Shown here piece after piece: positions 58,528-64,000 of a DNA stretch of 64,000 nt (the stretch's first letter is position 1; each line of letters opens with the position of its first letter). The notes below the pieces were generated by a model, which saw only the letters and a list, made by a program, of their open reading frames with translations, ran no database searches and was not told the origin of the DNA. The position numbers were made by a program, and so were the translations under genes. This DNA comes from DASUAS01 sp963841415 (GTDB lineage Bacteria > Actinomycetota > Acidimicrobiia > IMCC26256 > DASPTH01), in NCBI GenBank assembly GCA_963841415.1, contig CAWJCN010000003.1, forward strand, positions 1,116,001-1,180,000, in the 5' to 3' direction.

Positions 58528-60088
58528 CCTCGTCGACGGGGACCATCGCGCGCTGGAGTTCGAGCAAGTCGCGAGCAGGCCCGAGGTCGACGCCGAACGC
58601 GAGTCGTTCGGAGTCCAGCTCTCCGAGGAAGTAGGCGTTCGACGGGACGCCGCGCAGCCGTGAACCGGGTTCGGCGAGTCCGGTGATTCCCGCCGTCAGG
58701 GAACGCGGCGCGACATCGGTGATCTCGATGCACATGGTCTCACCGGACAGGACCTCGATGCCCCAGTGGACGGTGCGCGCGCCGAACAGCGGTCCGGCGT
58801 CGAACGCACCGCCCGGCACGGCGTCCTTGTTCACGAGCGTGATGTTCGTGCGGAGGTTCTCGAACGGCAGCCCGCGGTGCGAGTCGAACGTGCCGGTGTG
58901 CATCGTGCCACGACGCCAGACGTTCCCGCTCGAGAGCTGCTCCACGTTGATGCCGTGCAGGTACGACCCGGGCGCCGCGGGCACCGTGAAGTCCTCGAGC
59001 ACGAAGTCCTCGACCAGGTTGTCGTGGGCTTGGGCGCGCGTGATCGTGAAGTGGTGCAGTGAGCGCCCACCGGCGGAGATCCGGCCGAGCGTGCACGACT
59101 TCACGCTCGTCATCGAAAACGCGACATCGGCGTTCAGCACGTGGACGTCGGTCGCCCAGCAGTCGTGGACCGCCTGGAAGCACACCCCGTTCGATCCGGG
59201 ATTCTCGTTGTGCGTCGTCTGGGCGCGCAGGGCGTTCTCGATGGTGAGGGCTTCCACCCCGCTGTCGTGCACGGTCGGCCCGAGCTCGCGGATCCGAGCA
59301 ATGGTCTCGGGATGGACCGTGATGCGGAGCGGTTGTTCCAGACGTACGTGCTTCGGTGAGCGCACCTCGCTGATCACGACCGGCCAGGTCCACACCGCGC
59401 CGTCGAGCTGCGTCGTGTCCCACGGGTATGCGAGCGCGCCCTCGGCGTCACCGCCCATGTCGCGCAGCATCCGGTGGTCCGCATCGGGGCGGTCGGCCAC
59501 CTCGAGCAGCATCATGTCGCCCGGCGTGAGCGCGCTCGTGTCGTCGACGTCGAGCACGGTGGTGCCGCGCGCCGCCGGCGCGACGGTGGCGAGCGTGGCA
59601 CCGGCGAGCCAACCTTCGTCACGTTCCCATCCGATGCTCATCGAGGCAGCAAGGCGCGCTCGGGCGGTGAAGAAGATCTGGCCGCCGGTCCACGACCAGA
59701 AGGTGCCCGGGTGCACGGTCTCCGCGAGCGGCCGCGGGAAGAAGAGCGTGGTCACTTCCTTGCCGGCGCCGCGCAGCACGACATTCGAGTCGTGGACGAA
59801 GAGTGGTTGTTCCAGCACGTACCGTCCCGCGTCGAGCTGCAGGACGCCGCCGCCCGACGCGCCGAGCTCGTCGAGCGCGGCCTGCAGCTGATCGCTGACA
59901 TCGCTGAGCTCGTCGGGCCGGATACCGAGCGTCGACGCGTTGACACTCGTTCCCCTCGGCACCGGGCGGGATGCGCCGCGCCGGTATCCGACCCGGCGCC
60001 AGTCGCCCATGATCGGATGCGCCGACGGCGAACTGCACCAAACCGCCAGGACGTCCGCGAGGTCGCGGGGCAGCTCAGATCCGCTCAC
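58523..60088 (-). CDS. Right-handed beta-helix (pectate-lyase-fold) protein
   Basis: 521 residues from GTG 60088. LQAALDELGASGGGVLQLDA and GRYVLEQPLFVHDSNVVLRG are the typical start of a pectin-lyase-like helix. Later coils repeat hydrophobic ladders: VEALTIENALRAQTTHNENP, VCFQAVHDCWATDVHVLNAD, FTITRAQAHDNLVEDFVLED. Such proteins are polysaccharide lyases, hydrolases or epimerases, but I see no diagnostic polygalacturonase NTD/DD/GHG set. No signal peptide is present. It overlaps the GH1 stop (GTGA), so it belongs to the glycoside operon. Confidence 0.82.
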   Translation of the reverse strand: MSGSELPRDLADVLAVWCSSPSAHPIMGDWRRVGYRRGASRPVPRGTSVNASTLGIRPDELSDVSDQLQAALDELGASGGGVLQLDAGRYVLEQPLFVHDSNVVLRGAGKEVTTLFFPRPLAETVHPGTFWSWTGGQIFFTARARLAASMSIGWERDEGWLAGATLATVAPAARGTTVLDVDDTSALTPGDMMLLEVADRPDADHRMLRDMGGDAEGALAYPWDTTQLDGAVWTWPVVISEVRSPKHVRLEQPLRITVHPETIARIRELGPTVHDSGVEALTIENALRAQTTHNENPGSNGVCFQAVHDCWATDVHVLNADVAFSMTSVKSCTLGRISAGGRSLHHFTITRAQAHDNLVEDFVLEDFTVPAAPGSYLHGINVEQLSSGNVWRRGTMHTGTFDSHRGLPFENLRTNITLVNKDAVPGGAFDAGPLFGARTVHWGIEVLSGETMCIEITDVAPRSLTAGITGLAEPGSRLRGVPSNAYFLGELDSERLAFGVDLGPARDLLELQRAMVPVDEE

Positions 60089-61302
60089 GCCAGTGCATTG
60101 GCGCGGGCGACCTCGCCGAGCCAGCGTGCCGACGGCTTGATCGTGCGTTCGAACGTCGTGTGGTCGAACGCGACGAGCCCGAACGTGATCTTGAAGCCCG
60201 ACACCCACTCGAAGTTGTCCAGAAAGGTCCAGTGCGTGTACCCACGCACGTCGATGCCGTCGGCGATGGCGCGCGCGAGTCCTCGCAGCGCGGCCTCGGT
60301 GTAGGCGCGGCGCGCATCGTCGTCGTCGGTGCCGAGCCCGTTCTCGGTCACGATGATCGGCCGACCGGTGTGCTCTGCCGCGAGACGCACGGCGTGCTCG
60401 AGCGCATCGGGGTAGATCTCCCATCCGGTCTGCGCAGTCGGTGCGCCTTCCGGCGGTGGCAGCATGCCCTCGGGTCCGACCAGTTCGCGGGAGTAGGTCT
60501 GCACGCCGACGAAGTCGTCGTCGCGCGACACGTCGAGCCAGTCGAGCTGCGCGCTCCGTCGCATGGTGGCGAGTCGCTCCTCGCACCCGGGCGCCGCCTG
60601 CATGTCCACCAACGCCAGGCTCCAGCCGACCTGCACGTCGTCGCGCACCGACTTGATGGCATCGAACGCCTTGCGGTGGGCGGCGGCCATCACGTCGACC
60701 TTCGGCGACGGCCACGAGCGCGGACCGTCGGGGGGCAGCTCGAACACGTCGGCGTCGTCGCGCGACGCGACCGGCGCGAAGCGGGTCGCCATGAGCATGC
60801 CGATGATGTTCGCCTCGTTGATCGTGCAGACCCACGGCACCAGGTCACCGAGGTGCTCGGTCACGCGCTCGGAGTAGCGCGCGAACCGGTCGGCCGCGTT
60901 CGCGTTCTCCCAGCCACCCGCGTGCGCGAACCACCGGGGTGACGAGAAGTGGTTGTAGGTCACGACCGGCGTGATGCCGTGCTCCGCGCAGGTGGCGCAC
61001 ATGCGGCGGTAGTGCTCGAGCTCCGCGCGCGAGAACCAACCTTCCTCGGGCTCGATGCGAGACCACTCGACACCGAAGCGGTAGGCGTTGAACCCGAGGT
61101 CGGCCATGATCGCCACGTCCTCCGGATACCGGTGGTAGTGGTCGCACGCGTCCCCGGACGGCTCGGCGAAGATCGACGGTGACGCCCACTCCAGCTCCCA
61201 CATGTCGGAGTTGAGGTTGCCGCCCTCGACCTGATGGGCCGCGGTCGCCGCGCCCCACAGGAAGCCGGTCGGGAAGGCGTGCGGAGCGGTGTCGTCAGGC
61301 AT
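60085..61302 (-). CDS. Glycoside hydrolase family 1 (beta-glucosidase-like)
   Basis: 405 residues. FPTGFLWGAATAAHQVEGGN is the family 1 start; YRFGVEWSRIEPEEG and the acid/base motif CTINEANIIG (Glu163; Pro of the usual NEP is Ala) follow; the nucleophile is Glu320 in IIVTENGLGTDDDD, and THWTFLDNFEWVSGF is near the end. It is about 40 residues shorter than typical GH1 enzymes. No signal peptide, so intracellular. ATG 61302 overlaps the isomerase gene end by 8 nt. Confidence 0.93.
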   Translation of the reverse strand: MPDDTAPHAFPTGFLWGAATAAHQVEGGNLNSDMWELEWASPSIFAEPSGDACDHYHRYPEDVAIMADLGFNAYRFGVEWSRIEPEEGWFSRAELEHYRRMCATCAEHGITPVVTYNHFSSPRWFAHAGGWENANAADRFARYSERVTEHLGDLVPWVCTINEANIIGMLMATRFAPVASRDDADVFELPPDGPRSWPSPKVDVMAAAHRKAFDAIKSVRDDVQVGWSLALVDMQAAPGCEERLATMRRSAQLDWLDVSRDDDFVGVQTYSRELVGPEGMLPPPEGAPTAQTGWEIYPDALEHAVRLAAEHTGRPIIVTENGLGTDDDDARRAYTEAALRGLARAIADGIDVRGYTHWTFLDNFEWVSGFKITFGLVAFDHTTFERTIKPSARWLGEVARANALA

Positions 61303-62099
61303 GGGTTCCCCCGAGGTCGTCGAGCCAACGGTGCAGGACCTGGACATCAGCGACGAGCTGAGCCGGCTCGTCGTTGCGGACGTATTCGCAGAGCGCGAAG
61401 CGACGGCCCGGAATTGCCGCGCCGTCGCGATCGGCGAGTGCCAACGCGGCCACCCACAACGGCGCGCCGTCGGCCAGCGGGCGCCGATCGTCGATGCCTC
61501 CGGGACCCCAGGCGAACGTGTGCAGGTGCGCGAGGCGGGGCGTCACGCGCCCGAGCTCGGTGAGTGCGTCGTCGACCGGGAGCACAGGATCCGGTTGCCA
61601 ATGGGTGCGCAGACCCGCGTGCGCGATGGCGTCGAGGAGCTCGTTGGTGGATGCCGCGGTCTCGGTGAGCGTCGCGGGGTGGAACTCGAGCGCCGCCAGC
61701 AGACCGCGCTCGGCGATGCGATCGACCAGGGTCCGGGTGCGTTCGGTGACGCGTCGGCGCTCGTCGTCCGACGCGGTCGGCGTCACCCCGAACTCGGTCC
61801 AGATGCGCACCATCGGCGCGCCGAGCGCGTCGGCAGAGTCGAGCACCGCCTCGACGGCGGGGAAGTCGTCTCCGTCAGGCGGCACCATGCCGAGGTACGA
61901 CCCGTACGACACGACCTCGATGCCCGCGTCCGCGTGTCCGTCTCCCGAGGGCCGCCGCCTCCGGTCCTGCGCCCGGCGGCGCATGGACGTCGGCGCCCCA
62001 CTCGATCCCCTCGACCGCGGCGCGACAAGCGACGTCGACGACCTCGTCCGCGGTCAACGACCGGAACGTGACCGAGCACAGCCCGGGCGCGATGGTCAT
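61295..62099 (-). pseudogene. Sugar-phosphate isomerase/epimerase (xylose-isomerase-like TIM barrel), frameshifted
   Basis: From ATG 62099, MTIAPGLCSVTFRSLTADEV and AAVEGIEWGADVHAPPGAG are in one frame up to about LGRRTR. From DAGIEVVSYGSYLGMVPPDG onward (VRIWTEFGVTPTASDDER, LLAALEFHPATLTETAAST) the frame differs, ending at 61295. The break is near 61931, consistent with one extra G in a CGCGGACGCGG run. Both halves match AP-endonuclease-2-like sugar epimerases. Its start overlaps the flavin-oxidoreductase stop (ATGA). Confidence 0.82.
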
Positions 62100-63558
62100 C
62101 GGCGGGTCTTCTTCCGCGTCGACTTCTTGACCGCCGCCAGCGCGATGCGTTCGGGCATGGCCTTGTAGAAGTCGTCGAGCGGATAGCACCCTGACACCAG
62201 GCCATTGCGGGGCGCGGTGGTGCAGTCGCTGAACGTGCGACACAGCCGCGACGCGTCGAGCGGCTGGCCGGCGAGGACGTCGGCCGGGAGCGGCGGGTAG
62301 CTCAGCATGCCGCGCCCGATGCCGACGGAAGATGCACCGCCGGTGCGGATGGTGTGCTGCGCGGCGTGGGGGAGCCACTGCTGCAGGTACGAGTACCCGG
62401 AGCCGACCACCGCAACCTCGGGATGGGCGCGCGCCAGTTCGGCGGTGGCCGAGATCATGCGCGCCGCGCCCGCCAGCGGATCCTCGGGCGGGGTGTAGCC
62501 GTCCGACGGCGGGAAGAACGCGGGACGTTGGACGTGCGGGTTGTAGTACGGGCTCCCCGCGGTGATGCAGACGAGACCGATACCCAGCTCACGACAGAGG
62601 TCCATGAAGGCGTGCGCTTCGGTGAGGTCGACGCCCGTGCCCGACGCATCGCCCCCGAACGCATAGCGCGCGCTGCGGTCCGCGTCGGCCACCGGCGCGC
62701 CCACGCCGTCGGCATCGGCCTCGTAGGGCACGAAGTCGTACGCGGACAACCGCACACCGATCGCGAGGGCGGGCACGCGCCGCGGATGCCGTCGACGACT
62801 CGTCGGAGGAACGTCGTGCGGTGTTCGAACGAGCCGCCGTACGCGCCGGGTCGATCGACGGCCCCGAGCAACTCGTGCAGGAGGTAGCCGTGGCAGTGCT
62901 TCACGTCGACGAAGTCGAAGCCCGCGTCGGTCGCGAGTGCAGCGGCATCCACGTAGGTGTCGACCAGCGCGTCGAGGTCATCATCGGACAGGACGACGAT
63001 CGCTTCCGTTGCCACGCGTTGGTCGAGCACCGGGTGGTGGTACGCGATCTGTGGCTGCGACGGTCCAGTCGGGCGTGACCAGCGGCCCGAGTGCGTGAGC
63101 TGCAGCCCGACGACGAGCTCGTCGCGGTTTCCATGCCCGCTGACGTGGGCGTCGACGAGATCGGCGCGCAGCGTCGCAAGGTCGTCGACCGTGGTGGGAT
63201 CGAGCACGAGTTGACGCGGGTTGGCGCGACCGTCGTGGCGCACGGCCACCGCCTCACCGCCCCACACGAGCTTGGCCCCGCTCTCGCCGAAGCGCTGCCA
63301 GCGCCGGCGGACGAGCCCGGACGGACGCCCGTCGGGCTCCGCGTCCCATCCCTCCATCGGCAGGACCGCGAACCGGTTGCCGACCGTGCGGGTCCCTGAG
63401 GAGCCGTCGGTGTAGGAGAAGCCGCTCGCGAGCGGCCCGTGCGGGTCGACGATGTCGTCGACGCCGAGCTGGTCGGCGAGGCCGAGGAGCGACAGCCGAT
63501 CGCGCAGCTCGTCGACCGTGCGGAGCCGCTTGACCTGGACGATGTCGGACCCGGTCAC
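62096..63558 (-). pseudogene. NADH:flavin oxidoreductase (old-yellow-enzyme family), frameshifted
   Basis: From GTG 63558: NRFAVLPMEGWDAEPDGRPS, LQLTHSGRWSRPTGPSQPQI, DAGFDFVDVKHCHGYLLHEL and LGAVDRPGAYGGSFEHRTTF in one frame. From PALAIGVRLSAYDFVPYEAD to SGCYPLDDFYKAMPERIALA in another, ending at 62096. The break at 62774-62778 fits loss of one G (GCGGTG read as GCGTG). It would reduce an enone-type intermediate using FMN. Start overlaps the DapA-family stop (GTGA) and its stop overlaps the isomerase gene. Confidence 0.85.
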
Positions 63559-64000
63559 AACAGGGCTTCCAACCGGTGGGCGATGTCCTCGAGCACGACG
63601 CGGTCGCTGTCGGGTCGTCGCGGTGCACCGGGTGGCGTCGTGTCGGAGTCGATCCGGCCGCGGAGCTGCAGGAAGAGCGCGGCGTCGTGTCGGTACGCAG
63701 GTACCGGTGCCCGGAAGGCGAAGGCGCCGAGGTACTGGAGCACGTCGTTGAGCTCGTGGAACGACCGTTCGCCGCACGCCCAGCGCCGGTCGCGCTCGGC
63801 GAACGCCTCAGGTGCGAAGGCCGAGAGGCCCAGCAGGTAGTCGGACCCGTAGCACACCATGTCGATGGCCAGGTCGTTGCCCGTGAACACGTGGAAGTCG
63901 GGGCGCACGCGATCGCGCACCGCGAGGCGATCCCACTCCTCGGCTCGCGACAGCGACGAGTGCTTCGCGCCGATGCAGCTCGACACGCCGAGCACGCCCT
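63555..64000 (-). CDS. DapA-family (dihydrodipicolinate synthase/N-acetylneuraminate lyase) protein, partial
   Basis: The C-terminal ~148 codons are visible; the start lies beyond the window. CIGAKHSSLSRAEEWDRLAV carries the Schiff-base lysine (in contrast to the homologue at 9026-9940), then VFTGNDLAIDMVCYGSDYLL corresponds to the GxD/SxxxN region of class I aldolases. It probably cleaves or condenses a 2-keto acid, perhaps a keto-deoxy sugar acid, given the neighbouring isomerase and glycosidase. It is first in the visible part of the operon. Confidence 0.82.
   Translation of the reverse strand, partial: GVLGVSSCIGAKHSSLSRAEEWDRLAVRDRVRPDFHVFTGNDLAIDMVCYGSDYLLGLSAFAPEAFAERDRRWACGERSFHELNDVLQYLGAFAFRAPVPAYRHDAALFLQLRGRIDSDTTPPGAPRRPDSDRVVLEDIAHRLEALL

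Noticed and set aside
10550..62780. Programmed ribosomal frameshifting in the five split genes
   Set aside because: The sites share no slippery heptamer, stop codon or downstream structure, the genes are unrelated, and one site needs the opposite correction; indels explain them better.
1..64000. CRISPR arrays, tRNA/rRNA genes, IS elements, prophage
   Set aside because: No regularly spaced repeats, no recognisable tRNA/rRNA sequence, no transposase, integrase or phage proteins were found on reading both strands.

Overview
This window looks like chromosomal DNA from a very GC-rich Actinomycetota. The gene content (several acyl-CoA ligases and dehydrogenases, CaiB/BaiF CoA-transferases, an F420-type LLM oxidoreductase, amidohydrolase-2 proteins, Rieske oxygenase) and frequent leaderless-type promoters fit an uncultured Acidimicrobiia-like soil or water bacterium. 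That placement is inference. No rRNA, tRNA, CRISPR array or transposase was seen. Five genes are each split by a single indel while both halves stay intact, which points to uncorrected indels in the sequence or to recent decay.

Layout. (1) 1-7114: two divergent, tightly overlapping operons. The minus operon has GT2, DUF2064, a methyltransferase, a membrane-heme/molybdopterin oxidoreductase and a membrane protein. The plus operon has a GT-C-like membrane protein, a zinc-ribbon-bearing epimerase, an ECF sigma factor and an RskA-like anti-sigma factor. Together they suggest a cell-surface glycan module with its own sigma switch. (2) 7180-15000: single catabolic genes, including a VOC protein, a DUF427-thioesterase fusion, a DapA-like protein lacking its lysine, a broken methyltransferase, an amidohydrolase and a large sulfatase. 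(3) 15000-19600: a looser stretch with a secreted protein, an orphan FtsX-type permease and many small hairpins. (4) 19600-34700: acyl-CoA and xenobiotic metabolism. It has a Rieske oxygenase behind a perfect FNR-type box, a seven-gene minus operon (SDR, ligase, CoA-transferase, LLM, hydrolase, ligase, phosphotransferase) and an acyl-CoA dehydrogenase pair. (5) 34795-50685: carbohydrate use. galE, then a continuous minus operon in which every gene overlaps the next (ROK, xylB, GH2, GH3, galT, an IMPase-like phosphatase, a GalK/arabinokinase-like kinase), with xylA and a Gfo/Idh dehydrogenase divergent from it. (6) 50841-58467: a branched-chain-type ABC importer packed into unusual fusions (MFS+LivF; LivH+LivM+LivG) followed by an SCP2-like/phytanoyl-dioxygenase fusion. 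(7) 58523-64000: a minus operon with a beta-helix protein, GH1, a TIM-barrel isomerase, an NADH:flavin oxidoreductase and a DapA-family aldolase.

Regions 5-7 together would release, import and degrade pentose- and galactose-containing plant glycosides. Glycosidases free the sugars, xylose enters through XylA/XylB, galactose or a related sugar enters through a sugar-1-kinase, GalT and GalE, and the ROK repressor probably senses a pathway sugar. The most novel items are the transporter fusions, the arabinokinase-type signature inside the Leloir-type operon, and the sigma-linked glycan/molybdoenzyme block.
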